A stretch of 5,165 nt of DNA from an uncultured Neomegalonema sp. (GCA_937958345.1 CALGNW010000331.1:1-5165), one strand, 5' to 3'. Counted from the first letter of the stretch, positions 1 through 5,165 are shown. The notes: generated by a model not told the origin, from the sequence alone. A program made the numbers and translations.

Positions 1-828
1 GACGATGCGCGTCACAGTAAGTCGCCTCCCCGTGTGCCGTTCGAGGCGCCCAAGCGCGCGTCGTCGGCTGAGCGTCCCGCCCGAAGGACCGGGCAGGGAT
101 CATACGAGCCGGGCGACAAATCTTTTTTCCCGACATCCTCCGAAGAACGTGCCGAACAGGCGCGGCGGGCGGCGCAACGTGTCAGGCGGCGGGCCAGAGG
201 CGAGGACGTTTCCGCGCCGCCCGAACCGAACCGCGCCGCTCAGGCAAGGCCGCGCCCTCCCGCACCGGGAATGAACCGCCCGGCTGCGCCGCGACCGGCT
301 CCTGTTCCCGAAAGACCTTCTCCGGCAACGGCAAAGCCTGAAGCGCGGGACGGTTCGACGATCATGGACCGCGCGATGATGCGTCCGCCGCAGCCACCGA
401 AGGCCGCGCCATCCGAACCGCGCGCCCGACCCGCGCCGGGGACCGGCCAAGCTGCGGTCCCGCGTCCGGGAGGTCCGTTGCCGAAACCGACCGGTGCCAA
501 ACGGCCTCCGGCGCCGCCGCGCCGTGTTCGGGACGTCGATACCGTCTCCAGGGTCGAACAGGAATTCGCGACGGCGACGCCGAAGCCGGAGCCGGAGCGC
601 ACGTTGCGCGCGGACCGTCCAGCCGCACCCGCACCGGGCGAAACGGCTGACGCGAGACCGCCGCTGATTAAGCGGTCAAAGCCCAAGCCGACCCCGAACG
701 CCGCGCCGGTTGCCGCGCCCGTATCCGTGATGGCCGACGCCGGTCAGAGTACCGGTTTCGGCACACCGCAATCGGGCGGAGATTATGCCGACGAGGCGCT
801 GGTCGTCCCGACCTCGGGCATCAAGACT
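1..828 (+). other. Low-complexity, probably disordered cytoplasmic extension of the permease
   Basis: In frame with the permease and free of stops, this stretch reads as a Pro/Ala/Arg-rich chain with dispersed acidic residues and almost no hydrophobic run. By eye there are 52 prolines in the 265 codons from base 34 to 828. A short charged, helix-prone segment (EERAEQARRAAQRVRRRARG, about bases 145-204) lies near the left end, and a less proline-rich island (VDTVSRVEQEFAT, about 535-573) lies in the middle. The last 33 or so codons turn Gly/Asp-rich before the permease core. CCG is the favoured proline codon, as in the core, but AGA, AGG and CGA arginine codons look more frequent than in the core, as expected of a weakly constrained region. 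No domain is recognised. Other frames are also open here because the DNA is about 75% GC, so coding status rests on continuity with the core and not on exclusion of other frames. Confidence 0.7.
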
Positions 829-2097
829 GTGCGGACAAAGGCCTTTGCCGCATTCGAGTGGATGATTGCGTCGCGGTATCTGCGCGCCCGAAAGAAAGAG
901 GGCTTCGTTTCGGTCATCGCCGGATTTTCGCTTGTCGGCATTGCGCTGGGCGTGGCGACGCTGATTGTTGTTATGGCCGTGATGACGGGCTTTCGCGAGA
1001 CGCTCATCAATCAGATCATCGGCGGCAGTCCCCATATCAACATCACCTCCCAGGTCGGGCCGTTCGAAAACTTTGATGATGTGGCCGGACAGATCGGGCG
1101 CGTTGACGGGGTGGAGTATGTCACGCCGGTTGTTCAGGGACAGGTTCTGGGCACGGGCAATGACCGCCATACCGGCGTGCTGGTGCGCGGCATGCGCAAA
1201 GATGATCTGGAGCGCCTGATCAAGAATGCGGAGCCAGAAGTTATCAACGGCTCGCTCGCGGATTTTACCGAGGATCGCGGCCTTGCTCTGGGTGCAAATC
1301 TTGCGGCAAAGCTGGGCCTGCGGATCGGTGATTTCATCACGCTCATTTCGCCCGACGGCGACATCACACCGTTCTCGGCGACGCCGATGCCGCGCGTGAA
1401 AGATTACAAGATCATCCAGACCTTCAAGCTGGGGGTGCAGGAGATCGACTATAACGTCGCCTTCATGCCGTTCGGCGAAGCGCAGATTTACTTCAACAAA
1501 CAGGATCAGGCGGACACGCTGGATGTGTTTGTCGCGGATGCGCAGAATGTTGAAAAATATTCCGAACCGATCTTCGCCGCCTCCCGGTCCAGCATCGGGC
1601 TTTATAACTGGAAGAACCAGAATGGCCGCCTGATCGGGGCAATCAATCTGGAACGGCAGGTGATGTTTGTCATCCTGACGATGATTATTCTCGTCGCGGC
1701 GCTGAACATCATTTCCGGTCTGGTGATGCTGGTGAAAGACAAGGCGCGCGACGTTGCGATCATGCGGACGATGGGCATGGCGCGGGGGTCGGTTTTGCGC
1801 ATCTTCTTTATCTGCGGGTCCAGCATCGGCGTGATCGGGTCCATCGCGGGTGTCATTCTCGGGGTGCTTTTTGTCTGGAATATCCACGCCATTCAGGGCG
1901 GTGTCGAATGGATCACCGGCACGCAGGTTTGGGATCCGTCGGTGCGCGCGGGCATCTCTGAAATTCCGACAAAGCTGCAATTCTCGGACGTCGCGCTGAC
2001 GCTGTTCATCGCGCTGGGCCTGTCGTTCATCGCCACGCTGTTCCCGGCATGGAAGGCGGCAAAGCTCGATCCGGTCGAGGCGCTGCGTTATGAATAA
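1..2097 (+). CDS. lolC: LolC/LolE-family lipoprotein-releasing ABC permease with long Pro/Arg/Ala-rich N-terminal extension (5' partial)
   Basis: This is the inner-membrane permease of the Lol system, which with LolD extracts outer-membrane-destined lipoproteins and passes them to LolA. The core, from about base 829 or 862 to the stop at 2095-2097, is about 411-422 residues, the normal length for the whole family. It opens with FEWMIASRYLRARKKEGF, followed by a membrane helix (about 904-978), a periplasmic domain of about 227 residues (979-1659), three more helices (1660-1734, 1801-1878, 1987-2046) and the hallmark C-terminus PAWKAAKLDPVEALRYE (2044-2094). Upstream, the same frame stays open to base 1. 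It encodes a low-complexity segment of at least 276 codons, about 20% proline overall and about 26% in its densest part, which should be cytoplasmic. GTG at 34 is an in-frame start candidate but has no Shine-Dalgarno, so the true start is probably outside the window. Internal candidates (ATG 271, 364, 730; GTG 829) also lack a well-placed ribosome site. LolC, LolE and single-permease LolF types cannot be separated firmly here. The family call is very secure; the extension is probable. Confidence 0.93.
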   Translation, partial: DDARHSKSPPRVPFEAPKRASSAERPARRTGQGSYEPGDKSFFPTSSEERAEQARRAAQRVRRRARGEDVSAPPEPNRAAQARPRPPAPGMNRPAAPRPAPVPERPSPATAKPEARDGSTIMDRAMMRPPQPPKAAPSEPRARPAPGTGQAAVPRPGGPLPKPTGAKRPPAPPRRVRDVDTVSRVEQEFATATPKPEPERTLRADRPAAPAPGETADARPPLIKRSKPKPTPNAAPVAAPVSVMADAGQSTGFGTPQSGGDYADEALVVPTSGIKTVRTKAFAAFEWMIASRYLRARKKEGFVSVIAGFSLVGIALGVATLIVVMAVMTGFRETLINQIIGGSPHINITSQVGPFENFDDVAGQIGRVDGVEYVTPVVQGQVLGTGNDRHTGVLVRGMRKDDLERLIKNAEPEVINGSLADFTEDRGLALGANLAAKLGLRIGDFITLISPDGDITPFSATPMPRVKDYKIIQTFKLGVQEIDYNVAFMPFGEAQIYFNKQDQADTLDVFVADAQNVEKYSEPIFAASRSSIGLYNWKNQNGRLIGAINLERQVMFVILTMIILVAALNIISGLVMLVKDKARDVAIMRTMGMARGSVLRIFFICGSSIGVIGSIAGVILGVLFVWNIHAIQGGVEWITGTQVWDPSVRAGISEIPTKLQFSDVALTLFIALGLSFIATLFPAWKAAKLDPVEALRYE

Positions 2098-2105
2098 CCG
2101 CGAGG
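2077..2105 (+). promoter_or_regulatory. Two GAGG ribosome-site candidates deciding the lolD start
   Basis: GAGG at 2077-2080 lies 9 bases before ATG 2090, inside the end of lolC. A second GAGG at 2102-2105 lies 5 bases before an in-frame ATG at 2111. Using 2090 gives an 8-base overlap with lolC, which suits translational coupling; using 2111 leaves a 13-base gap and shortens the protein by 7 residues. Both lengths fit the LolD family, so the choice stays open, with a slight preference for 2090. Confidence 0.5.
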
Positions 2106-2776
2106 CATCCATGATCCTGCGCGGTGTCGGGCGCACCTACCGGCAGGGCGAGACTGCGTTGCAGGTTTTGCGCGGTGTCAATCTGACGCTGTATCCGGGA
2201 GAGATCGTGGCGCTGGTCGGTCCGTCCGGTTCGGGTAAATCAACGCTGCTTCATATCGCCGGTCTGCTTGATCTGCCGGACGAGGGCGATGTCTTTATCG
2301 GCGGCAAGCGGTGCGCGAAACTGGACGAGGCCGCCCGCACGATGCTGCGCCGCACGGCGGTCGGTTTTGTCTATCAGTTTCACCATCTGCTGCCCGAATT
2401 TTCGGCGGCGGAGAATGTTGCGCTGCCCCAGCGGATTGCCGGAACCGGCCCGAAGGCGGCGATGAGCACGGCGGCCCAGTTGCTGACGCGACTGGGGTTG
2501 AAGGACCGGATCAATCACCGCCCCGGCGAGTTATCGGGCGGCGAGCAACAGCGCGTTGCCATCTGTCGCGCGCTGGCGAACAATCCGCGCCTGCTGCTGG
2601 CCGATGAACCGACGGGCAACCTTGATCCCGAAACCTCGGAAAAAGTGTTCAGCGAGCTGATGACACTGGCGCGCACTCAGGGCGTTGCGGGTCTGATCGC
2701 GACCCATAACATGGACCTCGCAAAGCGGATGGACCGCGCCGTGACCATGGATGGCGGCCAGTTGCGCGACCTCTGA
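2090..2776 (+). CDS. lolD: LolD, ATP-binding subunit of the lipoprotein-releasing transporter
   Basis: This cytoplasmic ABC ATPase powers lipoprotein release by the LolC/E-type permease. At 228 residues it is family length and has all the nucleotide-binding motifs in order: Walker A GPSGSGKST (residues 44-52), Q-loop in YQFHHLLPEF (Q96), signature LSGGEQQ (148-154), Walker B LLLADEP (168-174, catalytic Glu173), the D-loop region in GNLD, and the H-loop histidine in ATHNMDLAKRM (H206). YQFHHLLP and NHRPGELSGGE are shared with LolD of E. coli and separate it from the related MacB and FtsE ATPases. The start overlaps the permease stop by 8 bases, so the two are surely co-transcribed and probably coupled in translation. 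No catalytic residue is missing. An alternative start at 2111 would remove seven non-conserved residues. In many alphaproteobacteria lolD is followed by dnaE; here it is not. Confidence 0.96.
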   Translation: MNNREASMILRGVGRTYRQGETALQVLRGVNLTLYPGEIVALVGPSGSGKSTLLHIAGLLDLPDEGDVFIGGKRCAKLDEAARTMLRRTAVGFVYQFHHLLPEFSAAENVALPQRIAGTGPKAAMSTAAQLLTRLGLKDRINHRPGELSGGEQQRVAICRALANNPRLLLADEPTGNLDPETSEKVFSELMTLARTQGVAGLIATHNMDLAKRMDRAVTMDGGQLRDL

Positions 2777-2813
2777 AAACCGGACCGCATGACACGGCGC
2801 GACGCTTTTTATA

Positions 2814-2850
2814 CCGGCGGCGTGCGCCTGATCCGGGGTATCGCCGCCGG
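2814..2850. repeat. Perfect 9-base inverted repeat downstream of lolD
   Basis: CCGGCGGCG at 2814-2822 is matched by its exact reverse complement at 2842-2850, with a 19-base loop. It lies 38 bases after the lolD stop. No T-run follows on either strand, so it is not a textbook intrinsic terminator. It could be a transcript-end stabiliser, a Rho-assisted terminator or a protein-binding site. A T5 run at 2806-2810 lies on its left side. Confidence 0.5.
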
Positions 2851-2857
2851 AAACCTC

Positions 2858-2886
2858 TTGCGCTCTGTATATGTTTATGATATGTT
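2858..2886 (+). promoter_or_regulatory. Weak sigma70-type promoter candidate for the unknown gene
   Basis: TTGCGC (2858-2863) and TATGTT (2881-2886) are separated by 17 bases, matching the consensus at 3 of 6 and 4 of 6 positions. They lie in a notably AT-rich patch (about 2867-2887) in an otherwise GC-rich gap, 33 bases before ATG 2920. The fit is weak and read-through from lolCD is equally possible. Confidence 0.28.
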
Positions 2887-2909
2887 CCGTTTCGGATTGT
2901 ATGCGGAAC

Positions 2910-2914
2910 AAGGA
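2910..2914 (+). promoter_or_regulatory. Ribosome binding site for the 2920 gene
   Basis: AAGGA ends 5 bases before ATG 2920, and no competing in-frame start with a better site is seen. This supports 2920 as the true start. Confidence 0.6.
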
Positions 2915-2919
2915 TTGAA

Positions 2920-3615
2920 ATGGACTGGCAGAGCGCGTTGGACCGGTATCAGAGGGACTTGCTGTGGATTGCCACGGCGATGTTCGTGATGATCGGGTCG
3001 GACGGCAAAACGCCGGTTCCGACGGTGCGGCGCAGCGTGCGCGGGGCGGTTTTGCTGATCCTGCGTCCCGCCGAGGCGGCGTTGCGCCGGTTGATTGTCG
3101 TCAAAGCGTTTCTGATGCGGCAGGGCGGGTATGTGCCCAAGGCGGCCCGCAAACGCGCCGCGCCGGATCGCCCGATACCGCGCGGCAACGGCGCAAACCG
3201 CGTGCCGCCCTTTGCGTTGTTTGATCCGCGCAAGCCGTTTTCATCCAACAAAAAGCGTCGGGGGCGGCGCGGACCGCCGCCCCGTATTTCGGGGTTCGGT
3301 GACGGCAGTTGGCGTGCCCATGATGCGCCCGCCGCCGCCGCGACCGGCCCTGATGATGCGCTGAATGCTGCCGGTCTGTGCGGGCGGTTGATGGCGCTGC
3401 GCCGTGCGCTGGATGATCTGGAGGGGCAAGCCCGCCGGATGATGCGGATGCAGGCGCGCCGCCGCGAGGCCGGTGAAAGCTTTGCCCGGACCGAACCGAT
3501 CCGGCGCGGATTTCCACCGGGACACCGCACGCGCAGGCGTCATGCGGTTGATGATGTTTTGCGCGATTGCAGTATCTGGGCACGGCGGGCCGAGGCCGCA
3601 CCGGATACATCCTGA
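2920..3615 (+). CDS. Conserved-type hypothetical protein, basic, 231 residues, function unknown
   Basis: The product is a very basic protein of unknown role. It begins MDWQSALDRYQRDLLWIATAM, with a hydrophobic stretch at residues 14-25 that could be a short membrane or buried helix. A second helix-like stretch follows (VLLILRPAEAALRRLIVV, 44-61). Then come an Arg/Lys/Pro-rich linker with PPFALFDPRKPF (96-107) and KKRRGRRGPPP (111-121), an Ala-rich joint (136-150), a predicted amphipathic helix rich in Arg and Leu (LMALRRALDDLEGQARRMMR, 157-176), and a C-terminus with RRGFPPGHRTRRRH (195-208) and a terminal DTS. I recall similar unnamed alphaproteobacterial proteins with an LRPAE-ALRRLI block, an LFDPR block, a PPG-RRRH block and a C-terminal DTS, so I judge it a real family; this is memory, not a search. 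There is no signal peptide, lipobox or recognisable catalytic motif. A fair ribosome site and its separation from lolD by 143 bases suggest it may be its own unit. Confidence 0.82.
   Translation: MDWQSALDRYQRDLLWIATAMFVMIGSDGKTPVPTVRRSVRGAVLLILRPAEAALRRLIVVKAFLMRQGGYVPKAARKRAAPDRPIPRGNGANRVPPFALFDPRKPFSSNKKRRGRRGPPPRISGFGDGSWRAHDAPAAAATGPDDALNAAGLCGRLMALRRALDDLEGQARRMMRMQARRREAGESFARTEPIRRGFPPGHRTRRRHAVDDVLRDCSIWARRAEAAPDTS
3261..3294 (+). repeat. Two mutually exclusive GC-rich hairpins inside the unknown gene
   Basis: GGGGCGGCG (3261-3269) pairs perfectly with CGCCGCCCC (3275-3283) around a 5-base loop. The bases CCCCG (3280-3284) can instead pair with CGGGG (3290-3294) around TATTT. The two stems share 3280-3283, so only one can form at a time. 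They lie in the stretch coding for the Arg/Gly/Pro-rich linker, so codon composition alone may explain them. Confidence 0.4.
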
Positions 3616-3640
3616 CGCTTTGATCACCCCCTAAGATTTT

Positions 3641-3670
3641 GCACCCCCGAAACGCGGTTCCGGGGGATGC
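3641..3670. terminator. GC-rich hairpin after the unknown gene, possible terminator
   Basis: CCCCCG (3644-3649) pairs with CGGGGG (3661-3666), extended inward by AAC/GTT (3651-3653 with 3657-3659) past one A-C mismatch, around a GCG loop. It is extended outward by GCA/TGC (3641-3643 with 3668-3670) past one bulged A. It lies 25 bases after the stop at 3613-3615. No T-run follows on the plus strand, so termination would have to be Rho-assisted or weak. Confidence 0.35.
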
Positions 3671-3714
3671 CCGCCTGTGCCTGTCGCCGGACGATGACAA
3701 AAAGGCGACCCCCA

Positions 3715-3742
3715 TTGTCCGCCCCCGATAACCCGCTACGAT
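3715..3742 (+). promoter_or_regulatory. Candidate promoter of the glutathione transferase gene
   Basis: TTGTCC (3715-3720) and TACGAT (3737-3742) are 16 bases apart and each matches the sigma70 consensus at 4 of 6 positions. Transcription would begin near 3749, just before the GGAGG site. This fits the start at 3765 and would leave the upstream ATG at 3741 outside the message. Confidence 0.35.
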
Positions 3743-3752
3743 GAAGACATTT

Positions 3753-3757
3753 GGAGG
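3753..3757 (+). promoter_or_regulatory. GGAGG ribosome binding site that sets the start at 3765
   Basis: A perfect GGAGG is followed by a 7-base spacer and ATG 3765. The upstream in-frame ATG at 3741 has no such site, and its eight extra residues (MKTFGGRQ) do not belong to the family's N-terminus. Confidence 0.85.
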
Positions 3758-3764
3758 ACGGCAG

Positions 3765-4394
3765 ATGATTGATTTCTACACATGGACGACCCCGAATGGC
3801 CGCAAGGTTTCGATTTTGCTCGAAGAACTGGGCCTCGATTACACGGCCCATGCCATCGACATTACAAAGGACGAACAGTTCGCGCCTGATTTTCTGAAGA
3901 TCAGCCCGAACAACAAGATCCCCGCGATTCACGATCACGACACCGGACTTTCGCTGATGGAATCCGGCGCGATCATGGTCTACCTCGCCGAAAAAACCGG
4001 CCAGTTCCTGCCGACCGACGTGAAGGCCCGCGCCGAGGTGATGCAATGGCTGATGTGGCAGATGGGCGGCTTTGGCCCGATGCTGGGACAGGCGCACCAC
4101 TTTCTGAAATATAATGCCGGAAAATCCGCCTATGCCGAGGAGCGTTTCGGCACCGAGGCACAGCGCCTTTACCGCGTTCTGAACACGCAACTTGAGGGAC
4201 GCGACTTTGTTGCGGGTGATTACTCGATTGCCGATATGGCGCTGTGGCCTTGGGCCTCGCGCTACGAATGGCAGCAGATTGACCTCGGCGCCTATCCGAA
4301 TGTGCGCGCATGGTATCAACGCCTGCTGGAGCGGCCTGCGGTGCAGCGCGGCTATCAAATTCCCCAAGATATGGGCGCGATTCCGGCGGGTTAG
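3765..4394 (+). CDS. yfcG: YfcG-like (Nu-class) glutathione transferase / disulfide-bond oxidoreductase
   Basis: This cytoplasmic protein is predicted to bind glutathione or its disulfide and reduce disulfide bonds, as E. coli YfcG does; the family has low activity on classical transferase substrates. From ATG 3765 it is 209 residues, against 215 in E. coli. The thioredoxin-like N-terminal domain starts MIDFYTWTTPNGRKVSILLEE and has the TPNG motif (residues 9-12) whose Thr and Asn replace the usual catalytic Tyr, Ser or Cys. It then has SPNNKIPAI with the cis-proline (Pro53) and ESGAI (66-70), which holds the gamma-glutamyl group. The helical C-terminal domain has QWLMWQMGGFGPMLGQAHHF (94-113), near-identical to YfcG, and the N-capping box SIAD (154-157). 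I see no truncation or missing key residue. The gene has its own ribosome site and probable promoter and converges on the AmpG gene across a strong terminator. Its physiological substrate cannot be read from the sequence. Confidence 0.93.
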   Translation: MIDFYTWTTPNGRKVSILLEELGLDYTAHAIDITKDEQFAPDFLKISPNNKIPAIHDHDTGLSLMESGAIMVYLAEKTGQFLPTDVKARAEVMQWLMWQMGGFGPMLGQAHHFLKYNAGKSAYAEERFGTEAQRLYRVLNTQLEGRDFVAGDYSIADMALWPWASRYEWQQIDLGAYPNVRAWYQRLLERPAVQRGYQIPQDMGAIPAG

Positions 4395-4404
4395 GTCATC
4401 CCGT

Positions 4405-4442
4405 AAAAAAGCCCGCGCTATCGTAATAGCGCGGGCTTGATC
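4405..4442. terminator. Strong intrinsic terminator between converging genes
   Basis: AAGCCCGCGCTA (4409-4420) pairs perfectly with TAGCGCGGGCTT (4427-4438), plus one further T-A pair, leaving a CGTA loop. A run of six A at 4405-4410 precedes the stem. On the minus strand this reads as stem plus T6, a classic terminator for the AmpG gene, whose stop is 20 or so bases away. On the plus strand, where it ends the glutathione transferase message 14 bases after its stop, the tail is only weakly T-rich. It is best seen as bidirectional but stronger for the minus strand. Confidence 0.9.
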
Positions 4443-4462
4443 CGTTTCAATGGGCCGCGGCG

Positions 4463-5165
4463 TTACTTCGGATCAGGCAGTTTCAGCTCGAGCTTCCGCC
4501 CCGCAATCCAGATCAGCAACAGCACCGGAATCCCGATCAAAAAGGTGAATATGAAGAACGGCATGTAGGTAGTATCATCGGGAGTGTTGCTGCCCGCAAA
4601 GAAAATTTTGCTACTGGCCTCGACAAACGTGCCGGAATACCCGCCGATAATTTTCGGTAACAGCGTCATCAGTGACGAGAAGATCGCGTATTGCACGGCG
4701 GTAAAGCTGATATTTGTCAGGCTGGACAAGAAGGCGACAAAGGCTGCACTGGCCAGACCTGCGGCGAGATTGTCAGCACCGATTACTGAGAACAACGAAA
4801 GCTGCGCAAGATCAAATGACAATGAACTCATCGAAATAGACGGAGGGAAGAGGCCTATATCAATCCAAGGAATATTAAATTGATATGCTCGGAGTGCTTC
4901 CATGTTTCCTTCGGCAAGCAGAACGAACAACAGGTTTGTTCCCATGCTGAGAACTGCGCCAACAAACAGCATTTTTAAAACGCCGACGCGCACCGCAAAG
5001 ATTCCACCGATAATACCTCCAAGGATACCAATCCAGATACCAAAGACTTTGGAGATCGACGCAATCTCGGTCTTGGTGAATCCGACATCCTGATAAAAGA
5101 CGTTCGAAATCACGCCCAGCACAATGTCCGAAATCCGGTAAAGCCCGACCAGCGCCAGCAACAAC
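4463..5165 (-). CDS. ampG: AmpG-type muropeptide permease of the MFS superfamily, C-terminal half (5' partial)
   Basis: AmpG imports GlcNAc-anhydro-muropeptides from the periplasm for wall recycling and, in some bacteria, for beta-lactamase induction. Only the last 233 codons are here; the frame stays open to the right edge, so the start is missing. Against E. coli AmpG the order matches: a helix with LYRISDIVLGVISNVFYQDVGF, the IASISKVFGIWIGILGG block, an LKMLFVGAVLSMGTNLLFVLL helix, then ADNLAAGLASAAFVAFLSSL and FTAVQYAIFSSLMTLLPKI, corresponding to E. coli ENLCGGMGTAAFVALL and SFSATQFALLSAL. A last helix (PFFIFTFLIGIPVLLLIWIA) and a short charged tail follow; the stop is the TAA complementary to 4463-4465. 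About six membrane segments are visible. Odd point: about 40 residues (bases about 4790-4912) stand between two helices where E. coli has a much shorter link, and the DNA there is poorer in GC. Its substrate is inferred from family only. Confidence 0.87.
   Translation of the reverse strand, partial: LLLALVGLYRISDIVLGVISNVFYQDVGFTKTEIASISKVFGIWIGILGGIIGGIFAVRVGVLKMLFVGAVLSMGTNLLFVLLAEGNMEALRAYQFNIPWIDIGLFPPSISMSSLSFDLAQLSLFSVIGADNLAAGLASAAFVAFLSSLTNISFTAVQYAIFSSLMTLLPKIIGGYSGTFVEASSKIFFAGSNTPDDTTYMPFFIFTFLIGIPVLLLIWIAGRKLELKLPDPK

Noticed and set aside
5..274. Short plus-strand frame at the left edge in another phase
   Set aside because: It is Arg-rich, without a ribosome site, and overlaps the longer frame continuous with the permease.
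100..686. Several open frames on the minus strand opposite the N-terminal extension (100-450, 240-686, 362-634)
   Set aside because: They overlap each other, give Arg/Gly/Ala-rich low-complexity products without domains, and are explained by about 75% GC. They do mean that an open frame alone is weak proof of coding here.
1..828. Extension as a separate upstream gene, for example a TonB-like proline-rich protein
   Set aside because: No stop codon separates it from the permease in this frame, and no hydrophobic anchor or C-terminal domain is visible. A sequencing or assembly error joining two genes cannot be fully excluded.
676..2136. A 486-codon open frame on the minus strand opposite the permease
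   Set aside because: It lies wholly antisense to a secure LolC/E gene; its product is rich in Arg, Asp and His with no recognisable domain or hydrophobic pattern. Long antisense frames of this kind are expected from GC-biased third positions.
2876..2881. TATGAT as a -10 box for the 2920 gene
   Set aside because: It resembles the consensus better than TATGTT, but the only -35-like TTG is 12 bases away, too close for sigma70.
2789..2989. 66-codon plus-strand frame in the gap after lolD
   Set aside because: It has no ribosome site, runs into the 2920 gene in a different phase, and shows no recognisable product.
2949..3715. Minus-strand frames opposite the unknown gene (2949-3530, 3101-3715, 3241-3627)
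   Set aside because: Composition is Arg/Ala/Pro-rich with no domain, and the plus-strand gene has a ribosome site and family-like blocks.
3624..4367. 247-codon minus-strand frame opposite the glutathione transferase
   Set aside because: The plus strand encodes a near-textbook YfcG-like protein over the same bases; this frame shows no domain.

Overview
The window looks like a stretch of chromosome from a moderately GC-rich alphaproteobacterium. This rests on the lolC-lolD pair with a single permease of the LolC/LolE type, on a small arginine-rich protein that resembles an uncharacterised family I associate with Alphaproteobacteria, and on the codon use. The assignment is inference from memory of protein families; no database search was possible. 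I see no rRNA, tRNA, CRISPR array, insertion sequence or phage gene.

Layout: (1) 1-2097, plus strand: a LolC/LolE-family lipoprotein-releasing permease that is open to the left edge and carries a very long proline/arginine/alanine-rich N-terminal extension ahead of a normal-length permease core. (2) 2090-2776, plus: LolD, the ATPase of the same transporter, overlapping the permease by 8 bases. (3) 2777-2919: a gap with a perfect inverted repeat and a weak promoter candidate. (4) 2920-3615, plus: a conserved-looking protein of unknown function. (5) 3616-3764: a gap with a GC-rich hairpin and a candidate promoter. (6) 3765-4394, plus: a YfcG-like (Nu-class) glutathione transferase/disulfide oxidoreductase. 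(7) 4405-4442: a strong terminator hairpin between converging genes. (8) 4463-5165, minus: the C-terminal half of an AmpG-type muropeptide permease, running off the right edge.

How the genes relate: LolC and LolD form one inner-membrane complex that uses ATP to extract mature lipoproteins and hand them to the periplasmic carrier LolA. AmpG imports cell-wall breakdown products for recycling. Both serve the cell envelope, but AmpG is on the opposite strand behind a terminator and is a separate unit. The glutathione transferase appears to have its own promoter and handles thiol/disulfide chemistry in the cytoplasm.

I did not find a clearly new multi-gene system. The feature most worth following up is the disordered cytoplasmic extension on the lipoprotein permease, at least 276 codons long within the window and with no convincing internal translation start. 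Secondary points are a low-GC insertion in AmpG and several hairpins in and around the unknown gene.
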